The position numbers and the translations under genes are program-made. The notes beneath the pieces were generated by a model that was not told where the DNA came from, did no database searches, and saw nothing but the letters and a program-made list of their open reading frames with translations. Below are positions 36,165 to 45,273 of a stretch of DNA of 64,000 bases, piece after piece. This stretch comes from Prado023 sp963777855. GTDB lineage: Bacteria; Actinomycetota; Actinomycetes; S36-B12; CAIYMF01. Each line of letters opens with the position of its first letter. The first letter of the stretch is position 1. The stretch covers positions 186,001 to 250,000 of the forward strand of contig CAVZRW010000016.1 in assembly GCA_963777855.1 (NCBI GenBank), written 5' to 3'.

Positions 36165-37010
36165 TCAGGGCAGGGTCAGGATCTCGGCACCCTCGTCGGT
36201 GACCACCAACGTGTGCTCGAACTGCGCGGTCCAGCTGCCGTCGGCCGTGACGGCGGTCCAGCCGTCGTCCCACATCCGGTAGTCGTAGGTGCCCAGCGTG
36301 AGCATGGGCTCGATGGTGAAGGTCATCCCGGGCAGCATGGTCAGCGTCGCGTTGGGGTCGTCGAAGTGCGGGATCACCAGGCCGGTGTGGAACGAGGTGC
36401 CGATCCCGTGGCCGGTGAAGTCGCGCACCACGCCGTAGCCGAACCGCTTCGCGTAGCTCTCGATGACGCGCCCGATCACGTTGATGGGTCGCCCGGGCCG
36501 GACCGCCCGGATCGCGCGCATCGTGGCCTCCTGGGTGCGTTCCACCAGCAGGCGGATCTCCTCGTCGACCTCGCCGACGAGGAACGTCGCGTTCGTGTCC
36601 CCGTGCACCCCGCCGATGTACGCGGTGATGTCGATGTTGCAGATGTCGCCCTCGCGCAGGACGGTGTCGTCGGGGATCCCGTGACAGATCACCTCGTTGA
36701 GGCTGGAGCACAGCGACTTCGGGAAGCCCCGATAGCCCAGCGTCGACGGGTAGGCGCCGTGGTCGCACAGGAACTCGTGGCCGATGCGGTCGAGCTCGTC
36801 GGTGGTGACTCCCGGGCGGATCGCAGCGCCGACCTCGGCCATCGCCTGGGCGGCGAGTCGGCCGGCCCCGCGCATGGCCTCGATGGTGGCCGCATCCTTG
36901 ACCTCGGGCCCGGTGTAGGGCGCCGGGCGCGGCTGGTCGACGTACTCGGGGCGGGCGATGCTGGTGGGCACGTGGCGGCGCGGCGAGACACGGCCGGGCT
37001 TCAGGGGCAT
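36165..37010 (-). CDS. map: Methionine aminopeptidase, type 1 with N-terminal extension
   Basis: A 281-residue enzyme from ATG 37010 that removes the N-terminal Met of new proteins. The five metal ligands are seen: Asp/Asp in NIDITAYIGGVHGDTN, His in GHGIGTSFH, Glu in FTIEPML and Glu in QFEHT. The first 40 residues (PLKPGRVSPRRHVPTSIARP) are a Pro/Arg-rich extension like the ribosome-docking tail of mycobacterial MetAP1c (MapB). TACCCT stands 6 nt before the ATG, suggesting a leaderless transcript. Divergent from a small gene at 37050. Confidence 0.95.
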   Translation of the reverse strand: MPLKPGRVSPRRHVPTSIARPEYVDQPRPAPYTGPEVKDAATIEAMRGAGRLAAQAMAEVGAAIRPGVTTDELDRIGHEFLCDHGAYPSTLGYRGFPKSLCSSLNEVICHGIPDDTVLREGDICNIDITAYIGGVHGDTNATFLVGEVDEEIRLLVERTQEATMRAIRAVRPGRPINVIGRVIESYAKRFGYGVVRDFTGHGIGTSFHTGLVIPHFDDPNATLTMLPGMTFTIEPMLTLGTYDYRMWDDGWTAVTADGSWTAQFEHTLVVTDEGAEILTLP

Positions 37011-37049
37011 GCTCCAAGGGTAATCGCGAACGTGACCGAGGAGGTCCGG

Positions 37050-37232
37050 ATGGCGTTCTGGTTCTGCCTGACCCACATGGCAGTCGAGCCCGACGAGGGG
37101 TGCGCCCATGCCGAGCGGCTGGGCCCCTACGCCGACGAGGCCACGGCCGCCCAGGCGCTGGCCCGCGCCCGCGAGCGCTCCGACGACTGGGACCGCGACG
37201 CCCGCTGGAGCGACGAGAACCTCGAGGACTGA
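37050..37232 (+). CDS. Small conserved-looking hypothetical protein (60 aa)
   Basis: Starts at ATG 37050 with a strong GAGGAGG seven bases upstream. The product, MAFWFCLTHMAVEPDEG..., is acidic, with a His/Cys-containing N-terminus and a charged helix (ATAAQALARARERSDDWDRD). Similar short proteins beginning MxFWFCLxH are common beside housekeeping genes in actinobacteria, from memory. No function is known. It is divergent from map, 39 bp apart. Confidence 0.8.
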   Translation: MAFWFCLTHMAVEPDEGCAHAERLGPYADEATAAQALARARERSDDWDRDARWSDENLED

Positions 37233-37375
37233 CCCAAGGTCGGTCCCGGACTGGGCGGGGGCGCGGCCCGCGCCGGGATCCTGCGCGGAATCCGCCACAT
37301 GTGGCCGGTACCGCCCATCGGGTGGCCGATTGCGCGCGCGGTCGGCTGGCCGGGGCCCGCGCCCGACGCCGGCTG

Positions 37376-38641
37376 CTAGGGGGCCGAGCCGCCCTCGGCG
37401 CGCGCTGACCGGACCTCGCGCTCGCGGATGGCGTTGGGGTCGGTGCGCGCGTCGAAGCGCCACAGGCTCGGCAGGAACGCGGCGAGCACGACACCGAAGG
37501 CCGCGCACATGAGCCCGCCGCTGACCAGGCTCACGCGCAGCGAGGTCAGCTGGGCCACGCCTGTCGAGCGGATCTGGCCCGCCTGGGGCCCGAGCGAGTA
37601 GCTGAGCATCTCGATGCCGGCCATCCGCCCGCGCAGCTCGTCGGGGATCGTCTGGTTCCAGATCAGCATCCGGAACAGGCCCGAGATCATGTCCGCCGCC
37701 CCCGCCAGCCCGAGCAGCAGCAGGACCACGCCCACGGAGTGCGCCAGCCCGACGCCGGCGATCGCCAGGCCCCAGGCCACCGCCGCCACGAGCACCGCGC
37801 GACCGTGGTGGTGCACCCGGCCGGTCCAGCCGCTGGTCGCCGTGGCCACGAGGCTGCCGACCGCACCGGCCGAGTAGAGGAAGCCGAGCACCCAGGGGGC
37901 GCCCAGGTCCTCGGCCAGGAAGGGGAACAGGGCGTAGGGGAAGGCGAAGAACATCGCCGACAGGTCCACGAGGTACGTCCCGAGGAGGTCCTTGCGGGAC
38001 CACGCGTAGGCCATGCCCTCGCCGATCCGGCGCAGGCTCGGCGGCTGGGCCTGCTCGCCGGCGGGCACCGGGCGCAGCCGCCAGAGCAGCAGCGCGGAGA
38101 GCAGGAAGCTCGCGGCGTCGAAGGCGTAGGCCGACCAGACCCCGGACGACGCGATGAGGATCCCGCCCAGGGCCGGGCCCACGATGCTGCCGAGCTGCCA
38201 GCGCAGGGAGATCAGGGCGCCGGCCGCCGCGAGCTGGTCGTGGGCCACCACTCGCGGCACGATGGCCTCCAGGGAGGGCCTCTGCAGCGCGTCGGCCACG
38301 GCGAAGAGCATGGCCAGCACGTAGATGGCCCATACCTGCGGCTGCGCGAGCAGGCTGTTGGCCAGCAGGCCGAGGGAGAGCACCAGGCTTGTGGCCTCCG
38401 TCGCGACCACCATGCGCCGGCGGTCCACGGCGTCAGCCAGGGCGCCTCCCCACAACCCGAACACGACCAGCGGCACCAGCTCGGCAACCCCGAGCAGCCC
38501 CACCGCCAGGAACGAGCCCGTGAGCTCGGCGACCTGGAACGGCGCGGCCACCAGCGTCACCATCGAGCCGAGGTAGGTGACCAGCCCCGAGGCGAAGAGC
38601 AGGCGGAACTCGCGGCTGGCGCGCAGTGGCGTGAGATCCAT
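37376..38641 (-). CDS. MFS transporter (EntS/MFS_3-like exporter)
   Basis: A 421-residue transporter from ATG 38641 with about 12 membrane helices. The first segment MDLTPLRASREFRLLFASGLVTYLGSMVTLVAAPFQVAELTGS and the loop GGALADAVDRRRMVVATE (motif A variant) are typical of the MFS_3 group (EntS siderophore exporters and macrolide exporters). The C-terminus is Arg/Glu-rich and cytosolic. The substrate cannot be told. It is divergent from the amidase remnant (start 38732) and has no obvious operon partner. Confidence 0.9.
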   Translation of the reverse strand: MDLTPLRASREFRLLFASGLVTYLGSMVTLVAAPFQVAELTGSFLAVGLLGVAELVPLVVFGLWGGALADAVDRRRMVVATEATSLVLSLGLLANSLLAQPQVWAIYVLAMLFAVADALQRPSLEAIVPRVVAHDQLAAAGALISLRWQLGSIVGPALGGILIASSGVWSAYAFDAASFLLSALLLWRLRPVPAGEQAQPPSLRRIGEGMAYAWSRKDLLGTYLVDLSAMFFAFPYALFPFLAEDLGAPWVLGFLYSAGAVGSLVATATSGWTGRVHHHGRAVLVAAVAWGLAIAGVGLAHSVGVVLLLLGLAGAADMISGLFRMLIWNQTIPDELRGRMAGIEMLSYSLGPQAGQIRSTGVAQLTSLRVSLVSGGLMCAAFGVVLAAFLPSLWRFDARTDPNAIREREVRSARAEGGSAP

Positions 38642-38731
38642 GCGGATCCGGCGGCGGCGCTGCGGGGACACGGGGCGCGATTGTTCCACTCCGGGAGCGC
38701 CGGGCAGCACTCCCCGGAGCAGGATGGCCGC

Positions 38732-39466
38732 ATGCGACACGACGGGTACGCCGCCGATGACGCCCTCGGCCTGGCCGAGCTGATCCGCTCGGGCGAGGTC
38801 ACCGCAGGCGAGGTGCTGGAGGCAGCCATCGCCCGGATGGACATCGTGAACCCGCAGCTGAACGCGGTGGTGCACCGATGGACGACTCAGCCCGCGCGGC
38901 CGCGGCCGGCGAGCTGCCCGACGGGCCGTTTCGCGGGGTGCCGTTCCTGGTCAAGGACATGGACGGGTTCCTCGCCGACGAGCCCTGTACGTTCTCCAGC
39001 CGCTCGCTGGCCGACTGGGTGCCCAACCACGACTCCGAGCTGTTCGCCCGGTATGTCGCGCAGACCACGCGCCGCATGGGCGCACTGTTCACCGACCAGG
39101 TCGACGCCCATCTCTCCGCGACGATGCCCTACCCGCCGGTCCGGATCGGGGAGCTGGACCCCAGCGCCCCCGAGCGGGCCGCGCTGCGGGTCCTGCGGAC
39201 CCTGCCGAACGTGGGCCCGGTGCTGCGCGCGGTGCTGGCGCAGCTGGCCTCCAACTCCCTGGAGTGCGCGGCCAACACAGGTCTGGAACATGACCGGGCA
39301 GCCGGCGATGAGCCTGCCGCTGCACTGGACGCCCGAGGGCCTGCCGGTGGGTGTGCAGCTGGCCGGGGCCTTCGGCGACGAGGAGCTGCTGTTCTCCCTG
39401 GCAGGGCAGGTCGAGCGCGCGCAGCCGTGGCTGCCGCGCCTCATGGGGCCGGTCACCGCCGAGTAG
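38732..39466 (+). pseudogene. Amidase pseudogene (large internal deletion, two frame changes)
   Basis: From ATG 38732 the sequence reads as the N-terminus of an amidase-signature enzyme (ALGLAELIRSGEVTAGEVLEAAIARMDIVNPQLNAVVHR). It shifts frame near 38877 and goes on with GPFRGVPFLVKDMDGF, whose Lys is the catalytic base, to DSELFARY. It then jumps straight to a C-terminal portion (MGALFTDQVDAHLSATMPYPPVRIGELDPS) and shifts again near 39285 to NMTGQPAMSLPLHWTPEGLPVGVQLAG, ending at 39466. About 245 residues remain of a normal 470-500. The Gly/Ser-rich block with the nucleophile Ser and the second Ser is gone, so no activity is possible. The closest type is the 6-aminohexanoate-cyclic-dimer hydrolase (NylA) group. 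Confidence 0.85.
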
Positions 39467-39560
39467 GCCGCCGCTCGTGGAGCCCGGCCCGGGACCGGTC
39501 CGGGCTCGCGCCACGCCGCGAGCGCCGGCTGGGTGGCCGCTCACTGCGACTCGGGTCGGA

Positions 39561-40844
39561 CTACTGCGACTCGGGGTCCGTGGCCGACTCGGGCTCGGTG
39601 ACCGGCTCGCCCTCCGCCTCCGCCTCGGGCTCGGGCTCAGGGCTGACCTCGAAGGTCATGCCCGCCGCGCGCAGCCGCTCGACCAGCGGCATCCCGAGTC
39701 CTGTTGCCGGGGTCAGCACGCCCGCGCGGTCGGGCAGTCCGGGGTCTCCGGAGGCGGCGAGCAGTGCCGCCTCCGCCAGCATGAGCGACGTCGCCGCGTA
39801 GCCCGGATCGCCCTGGGCGGCGACGGTGGCCACGTACCGGGATCCGTCGACGGCCGTGCCGTGGATCTCCATCCGGAACCGACCAGACTCGCGGTCCTCG
39901 GGGCTGGGCCCCTCGCCCTGCTTGGGCAGGACCTTGCCCAGGCCCGCCCGGGTGGGGCCGAACCCCATCGCCGCGCCGAGCGCGCCGAGCCCCGCGGTCA
40001 TGCCGGTGGCCTTGGCCCGGGCTGAGAGCCCGTCACCGAACCCGATCGCCTCGCGGTAGCGGAACTGCCGGGAGTACGGGTACCCGGCCAGGGCGTTGGA
40101 TCGGCGCACCACGCGGGTGTTCGCCGCCGCCATCACGAACGGGCCCAGCCAGCCCAGGGCCGGGTCGTGGACCGGGGTCGTCAGGTCGGACTCGTCGCCC
40201 AGGTCGGGCTCCGCGTCGCGGTCGGGGCTCAGCGAGTAGGGGTCCGAGGTCAGCGCGCGGGCGGCCGGATCGGCGGTGATGGCCGCCATCTGGGTGCGCA
40301 TCGAGGCGATGGTGCCGCCCGAGAACCCACCACGCATGTCGGCCACGAGCAGGGTGGTCTCCGCCAGCGCGCCGACCTCCTCGTGCAGCAGCAGGACACC
40401 GAGGTCGGAGGGGATCGAGTCGAAGCCGCAGGCGTGCACGATCCGCGCTCCGGTGCTCGCCGCCAGCTCGTGGGCGGCGTCGATCGACGCGCGCATGAAC
40501 AGCACCTCGCCGCAGAGGTCCACGTAGTGGGTGCCGGCCCTCGCGCAGGCCTCGACCAGGGGCAGCCCGTGCTCGGCGTAGGGACCGACGGTGGTCGCCA
40601 CCACCGTGGTGGATCGGGCCATGGCGGTCAGCGTGGGGCGATCGGCGGAGTCGGCCAGGATGAGCGGCCAGTCCGCGGCTGCCGGGCCGAGGCCGTCGCG
40701 GATGGCGCCCAGCTTCGCGAGCGAGCGCCCCGCCAGGCCGATGCGGGTCCCCTGCGGAGCCCGTTCGAGGAGACGCTCGGCCACCAACCGGCCGGTGAAG
40801 CCGGTAGCCCCGAACAGGACGATGTCGAGATCTCTGCGCGCCAC
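39561..40844 (-). CDS. Saccharopine-dehydrogenase-family (trans-acting enoyl reductase-like) protein
   Basis: A 427-residue protein from GTG 40844. The NAD(P)-binding Rossmann entry IVLFGATGFTGRLVAERLL is complete. CGEVLFMRASIDAAHE and HACGFDSIPSDLGVLLL are the family blocks seen in the mycobacterial trans-acting enoyl reductase and related proteins, which work on polyketide or lipid chains. Near the C-terminus is an acidic tail (PEPEPEAEAEGEP). TAGGGT stands 6 nt before the GTG, suggesting a leaderless transcript. The substrate is unknown; no polyketide synthase lies in the window. Confidence 0.85.
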   Translation of the reverse strand: MARRDLDIVLFGATGFTGRLVAERLLERAPQGTRIGLAGRSLAKLGAIRDGLGPAAADWPLILADSADRPTLTAMARSTTVVATTVGPYAEHGLPLVEACARAGTHYVDLCGEVLFMRASIDAAHELAASTGARIVHACGFDSIPSDLGVLLLHEEVGALAETTLLVADMRGGFSGGTIASMRTQMAAITADPAARALTSDPYSLSPDRDAEPDLGDESDLTTPVHDPALGWLGPFVMAAANTRVVRRSNALAGYPYSRQFRYREAIGFGDGLSARAKATGMTAGLGALGAAMGFGPTRAGLGKVLPKQGEGPSPEDRESGRFRMEIHGTAVDGSRYVATVAAQGDPGYAATSLMLAEAALLAASGDPGLPDRAGVLTPATGLGMPLVERLRAAGMTFEVSPEPEPEAEAEGEPVTEPESATDPESQ

Positions 40845-40934
40845 ACCGCCACCCTAGCCCCGTGCGCGCCACTCGGGCGGCAGACTGGCGTCGTGCGGCC
40901 GGGGGGCCGAGGGGTGACAGGGAGGTCGATCGCC

Positions 40935-41369
40935 ATGGGGCGCAGGAACAGCAACGCCCCGGCCGTGACGGCCGCGCTCGCAGGGATCGGGCTGCTGGTG
41001 GGGAGCATGATGACCCCGTGGATCGCCGGCCGTGAGGGGGCCCAGATCCCCATGCGCGCGCTGTGGCCGGCAGACCTGGCCCGGCCCGAGGTGACCGCGT
41101 TCGTCGACTCGATCGGCGTCCCGCTGCTGGTGCTGGCGGGGCTGGTGCTCATCGCGATCCTGGGGCGGTCGCGAGGCCTCGCGTTGGGCCTGGCCGGCGG
41201 CGTCCTGCTGCTCGTGGGGGTTTGGGTCCTGTCGGAGGCGATCCGCAGGTCGCCGGCGTCGCTGCGGCTCTCCCAACTCGACAGCGGATGGTGGCTGGCA
41301 TTGCTCGGCGCGATCGCGCTGATGGTCGGGGCCTACCTCGTGCCCCACGAACGCCGCCCCGGCCGCTGA
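40935..41369 (+). CDS. Small membrane protein, unknown function (144 aa)
   Basis: Starts at ATG 40935 with GGGAGG nine bases upstream. Four hydrophobic helices (about residues 10-30, 60-78, 85-102 and 120-137) separated by short polar loops; the N-terminus is basic (MGRRNSN) and the C-terminus ends HERRPGR. No family is recognised. Divergent from the enoyl-reductase-like gene by 90 bp, and not obviously coupled to the ABC genes 150 bp downstream. Confidence 0.75.
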   Translation: MGRRNSNAPAVTAALAGIGLLVGSMMTPWIAGREGAQIPMRALWPADLARPEVTAFVDSIGVPLLVLAGLVLIAILGRSRGLALGLAGGVLLLVGVWVLSEAIRRSPASLRLSQLDSGWWLALLGAIALMVGAYLVPHERRPGR

Positions 41370-41520
41370 GCCGCCCGGGGCGGGTGTCCCGCGATCAACG
41401 CATCGGTGGTTGAGGCCCGGTGGTGCGGCCCGGTCGCGCCCACCCCCGCACGCCCAGACCACGGTCCCCGCGTACGGATGCCTCTACCGGATGCACCGCG
41501 GTCGGGTGTAATGCGGAGGT

Positions 41521-42450
41521 ATGCAACCGACGAGCCATGGACCGGTGGTCGTCGTGGACGACCTGCGCAAGGACTACGGCCCGCTGCATGCTGTCGACGG
41601 CCTGAGCTTCTCGATCGAGCCGGGCGAGGTGTTCGCCCTGCTGGGCCCCAACGGGGCGGGCAAGACCACCACGGTCGAGATCCTCGAGGGCCACCGCCGG
41701 CGCACCTCGGGCTCGGTGCAGGTGCTGGGCATGGACCCGGAGACCGGTGGCCGGGCCTACCGCGAGCGGATCGGGATCGTGCTGCAGGAGGCCGGCTTCG
41801 ACGAGGAGTTCACCGTCGAGGAGCTCGTGACCATGTACGCGGGCTTCTACCCGCGGCGGCGCGACGTGGGCGAGGTGATCGAGCGGGTCGGACTCACGGA
41901 CAAGGCCCGCTCGCGCAGCAAGGCGCTCTCCGGCGGCCAGCGCCGGCGCCTGGACCTGGCCCTGGGCCTGATCGGGGACCCCGAGCTGCTCTTCCTCGAC
42001 GAGCCCACGACAGGCTTCGACCCCGCGGCCCGTCGGCGCGCGTGGGAGATGATCGCGTCGCTGCGCGACCTGGGCACCACCATCGTGCTCACCACCCACT
42101 ACATGGAGGAGGCCGAGCACCTCGCCGACCGGGTCGCGGTCGTGCAGGCCGGGCGCCTGGTCGCCCTGGACACCCCGGCGAACCTCGTCAGCCGGGAGGG
42201 CGCGCGGGCCGTGGTCTCCTTCGTGCTGCCGGCCGAGGTGGCGCTGGCCGACCTGCCGGCACTCGGGGTCGGGGCGCCACGCGCCCACGGTGAACAGGTC
42301 GACATCCCCTGCGCCGACCCGGTCGAGGACCTCAACACCCTCACGGCGTGGGCCCTGGGCCGCGGGGTCGATCTCGACGGCCTGACCATCACGCGGCCCA
42401 CGCTGGAGGACGTCTACCTCGACCTCACGCAGGAGGCCGCCCGTGAGTGA
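41521..42450 (+). CDS. ABC transporter ATP-binding protein (exporter with double permease)
   Basis: A 309-residue ABC-2-type ATPase. Walker A GPNGAGKTTT (about residue 41), signature LSGGQRRRL (about 138) and Walker B LLFLDEPTTG (about 157) are intact; the C-terminal ~90 residues are the usual accessory region of the CcmA/DrrA group. ATG 41521 has GGAGG only one base upstream, too close for normal use; TGTAAT at 41507-41512 may be a -10 for a leaderless transcript. The permease gene overlaps its end by 8 bp, so the two form one exporter of a lipid, antibiotic or other hydrophobic compound. Confidence 0.9.
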   Translation: MQPTSHGPVVVVDDLRKDYGPLHAVDGLSFSIEPGEVFALLGPNGAGKTTTVEILEGHRRRTSGSVQVLGMDPETGGRAYRERIGIVLQEAGFDEEFTVEELVTMYAGFYPRRRDVGEVIERVGLTDKARSRSKALSGGQRRRLDLALGLIGDPELLFLDEPTTGFDPAARRRAWEMIASLRDLGTTIVLTTHYMEEAEHLADRVAVVQAGRLVALDTPANLVSREGARAVVSFVLPAEVALADLPALGVGAPRAHGEQVDIPCADPVEDLNTLTAWALGRGVDLDGLTITRPTLEDVYLDLTQEAARE

Positions 42451-44146
42451 CGCCGGGATGATCCTGGGCCAGGTCCGCTACGCCAACCGCGGGTTCTGGC
42501 GCACCCCGGTGTCGGCCTTCTTCGTGCTGGTCTTCCCGCTGAGCTTCCTGGTGATCCTCAGCGCCATCTACGGCAACGAGATCGTCGACCCCGCGACGGG
42601 CCTGCGGCTGGCGCAGTACACGACCCCGGTCTTCGCCGTGTTCGGGGTCTGCATGGCCAGCTTCATGTCGCTGGCGATCGCGGTCGCCTACGCCCGGGAG
42701 TCCGGGGTGCTCAAGCGGCTGCGCGGCACGCCGCTGCCGCCAGCCCTGCACATCACGGGCCGGCTTGTCTCCGCGCTCTGGCTGTCGATGCTGGCCACCG
42801 CGGTGATGGTGGGGGTGGGCGTCGCGTTCTACGGGGTCCAGGTGATCTGGGTCAACGTGCCGGCGCTGGTGCTCACGTTCCTGGTCGGGATCGCCTGCTT
42901 CACCGCCCTGGGCCTGGCCGTCGCGGCCGTCGCCCCCACGCCGAGTGCGGCCCAGGCGTTCGGCAACGCCGCGATCATCCTGCTGTCGTTCATCTCGGGG
43001 ATCTTCGGCTTCACCGAGCTGCCCACCTGGATGGACCGACTGGCCCTGATCTTCCCGCTCAAGCACTTCGTGGACCCGGCGGTGGCCGGGTTCACGCCGG
43101 GCATCGATGCCGCGACCCCAGCGTGGGGCGACCTGGCGGCGATGGCCGCCTGGGGGGTGTTCGGGGCGATCGTGACCTGGCGGGCGTTCCGCTGGGAGCC
43201 CACGCCCGGGCGGGTCCTCAGCCGCTCGGGACGGGGTGCGCCCCGGGGGGAGACCGAGGAGGTGACCGAGGAGGTGACCGAGGACACCCACGCCGTGTCC
43301 GGCGCGGGCCCGGTCGACAGCACAGTTGCGGCGGGCACCGCCACCGGCAGCGCCCTCGTCATCACCCCCGGCAGCCCGAGCGCGGCAGCCCTGGTCGGCT
43401 CGCAGACCCGGTACGCCGTCCTTCAGGTGCTGCGCGACCCGATGTCGGTGTTCTTCGCGATCGCCTTCCCGGTGCTGCTGGTCACGTTCTTCTCCTCGAT
43501 GTACGGCGACGAGGCCCAGTGGGGCGGCCTGCCGCTGCCGCAGTACCTGGCGGCCGCCTTCGCGGTGTACGGGGTGGCCACCACGGGGTTCGTGAACCTG
43601 CCCGGGGCGATCGCAGACCAGCGCGCGCGCCGGGTGCTCACCCGGTTGCGCGGATCGCCGGTGCCGGCGTGGGCCTACGTCACGGGCCGGATGCTGGGCT
43701 GCCTGGCGCTGGGCCTGCTGACCGTGGGCCTGATCTTCGCCGTCGGTGCCGCCTTCTTCGAGGTCACGCTGCCCCCGTCCACGTGGGCCGTGTCCCTGCT
43801 CGTGTTCACCCTGAGCATCTGCTGCTTCGCCGCGTGCGGCCTGGCGCTGGTCTCACTGGTCGACGGGCCGCAGGCGATCATCGCAGCAGCCCTGTGCATC
43901 CTGCTGCCGCTGTCGTTCATCTCCGACGTCTTCATCCAGGTCGACCAGCTGCCCACGGTCCTCAACGCGATCGCGTGGGCGTTCCCGCTGCGGCACGCGG
44001 TCGGCGCCGCGGTCACCGCCACCAGCGGGGGTGCGCTGGATGCCGCGTTCTGGGGGCATGTGGCCGTCGTGACGGCGTGGCTGGTCGCGGCGGCCCTCGT
44101 GGCGTGGCGGACGTTCCACTGGGAGCCACGGCGCTTCGCCGGCTGA
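42443..44146 (+). CDS. ABC-2 permease, two permease units fused (567 aa)
   Basis: Starts at GTG 42443, inside the ATPase gene (8-bp overlap). It is twice the usual length and contains two complete ABC-2 membrane units, residues about 1-255 and 315-567. Both have an N-terminal cytosolic start, six helices, a RLRGTPLPPALHITGRL / RLRGSPVPAWAYVTGRM block, and an ending ...WRAFRWEPTPG / WRTFHWEPRRF. An acidic Thr/Glu-rich linker (ETEEVTEEVTED) joins them. This looks like a gene fusion of the two half-permeases that in other exporters are separate or homodimeric. It would form the whole channel with the ATPase above. Confidence 0.9.
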   Translation: MSDAGMILGQVRYANRGFWRTPVSAFFVLVFPLSFLVILSAIYGNEIVDPATGLRLAQYTTPVFAVFGVCMASFMSLAIAVAYARESGVLKRLRGTPLPPALHITGRLVSALWLSMLATAVMVGVGVAFYGVQVIWVNVPALVLTFLVGIACFTALGLAVAAVAPTPSAAQAFGNAAIILLSFISGIFGFTELPTWMDRLALIFPLKHFVDPAVAGFTPGIDAATPAWGDLAAMAAWGVFGAIVTWRAFRWEPTPGRVLSRSGRGAPRGETEEVTEEVTEDTHAVSGAGPVDSTVAAGTATGSALVITPGSPSAAALVGSQTRYAVLQVLRDPMSVFFAIAFPVLLVTFFSSMYGDEAQWGGLPLPQYLAAAFAVYGVATTGFVNLPGAIADQRARRVLTRLRGSPVPAWAYVTGRMLGCLALGLLTVGLIFAVGAAFFEVTLPPSTWAVSLLVFTLSICCFAACGLALVSLVDGPQAIIAAALCILLPLSFISDVFIQVDQLPTVLNAIAWAFPLRHAVGAAVTATSGGALDAAFWGHVAVVTAWLVAAALVAWRTFHWEPRRFAG

Positions 44147-44158
44147 GCGGGGGAGGCC

Positions 44159-45268
44159 ATGCGCGCGCCCGGGCGACACGCCACCGACCCGATTCGCCCG
44201 CAGGAGCGCCCATCGCGCCATGGCGCGCAGGAGGATGGCCCTGTGGCCGGGTCGGAGCGGGACGCTGTGTCGCGGCGCTTGCGCCGCAGCCTCCTCGCGC
44301 TCGCCGCGGTCATCCTGGTGGGCACGCTGGGCTACGGGCTCCTCGGGTTCTCCCTGCTCGACGCGGCCTACCAGACGGTCACGACGGTCACCACCATCGG
44401 CTTCCGCGAGGTGCAGCCGTTCGGCACGGCCGAGAAGGTCTTCACCATGGTCTTCGTCCTGGTCGGCGTGGGCGTGGTGCTCTACACCCTGACAGCCCTG
44501 CTGGGCCTGCTCATCGAGGGCTGGGCCGGCAACGAGTGGGGGAGGCGACGCATGGACAAGGAGATCGCGGCGATCAGCGGGCACGCGATCGTGTGCGGCT
44601 GGGGCCGGGTCGGGCGGGCCGCGGCACACCAGCTGACGAAGGCGGGCCAGTCGGTGGTGGTGGTCGACAGCGACCCCGAGCTGCTGGAGGGCTGCCCCTA
44701 CCCGTACCTGATCGGCGACGCCACCCGCGACGAGGTCCTGCGGCGGGTCGGGATCGGCCGGGCGAAGGTGCTGGTGGCGACCCTGGACACCGACGCCTCG
44801 AGCCTGTTCGTGACGCTCTCGGCGCGAGTGCTGAACTCCGAGCTGGTGATCATCGCCCGCAGCCGCGTGGACGACACCGAGGAGAAGCTGATCCGCGCCG
44901 GGGCCGACCGCGTGGTCAACCCGCAGCGGATCGGTGGCAACCGCATCGCTGCCTTCGCGATGCAGCCGCACGTGACCGACTTCCTCGACGTCGCGATGCA
45001 CGACGAGGACGTGGAGTTCCGCCTCGAGCAGGTCGTCGTCCACGAGGGCTCGCCGCTGGCCGGCTCCACGGTGCGCGAGGCCCGGCTGCACGAGGGCGAC
45101 GGCGCGCTGCTGCTCGCGCTGCGCCAGCACGACGGCGGGGTGTTCCGCACGAATCCGTCCCCGGACGCGGTGGTGCGCCCCGGGGACGTGGTGATCGTGA
45201 TCGGCACCGCCGACCAGATCGACGAGGTGCGCCGGGCAGCAGGCAGCTCCCGGGCACGCAGGAGGTGA
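44159..45268 (+). CDS. Potassium channel with RCK (TrkA-N and TrkA-C) domains
   Basis: A 369-residue protein from ATG 44159 with GGGGGAGG upstream. After a 40-residue polar N-terminus come two membrane helices and a pore with filter TTVTTIGFREV (about residue 75); the GFRE form differs from the canonical GYGD but is found in MthK-like channels. The RCK core begins at GHAIVCGWGRVGRAAAHQL (about 140), a GxGxxG nucleotide-binding fold, and ends with a TrkA-C domain (VRPGDVVIVIGTADQIDEV). It conducts K+ out of or into the cell under ligand control. It follows the ABC genes by 12 bp. Confidence 0.9.
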   Translation: MRAPGRHATDPIRPQERPSRHGAQEDGPVAGSERDAVSRRLRRSLLALAAVILVGTLGYGLLGFSLLDAAYQTVTTVTTIGFREVQPFGTAEKVFTMVFVLVGVGVVLYTLTALLGLLIEGWAGNEWGRRRMDKEIAAISGHAIVCGWGRVGRAAAHQLTKAGQSVVVVDSDPELLEGCPYPYLIGDATRDEVLRRVGIGRAKVLVATLDTDASSLFVTLSARVLNSELVIIARSRVDDTEEKLIRAGADRVVNPQRIGGNRIAAFAMQPHVTDFLDVAMHDEDVEFRLEQVVVHEGSPLAGSTVREARLHEGDGALLLALRQHDGGVFRTNPSPDAVVRPGDVVIVIGTADQIDEVRRAAGSSRARRR

Positions 45269-45273
45269 GCGCG

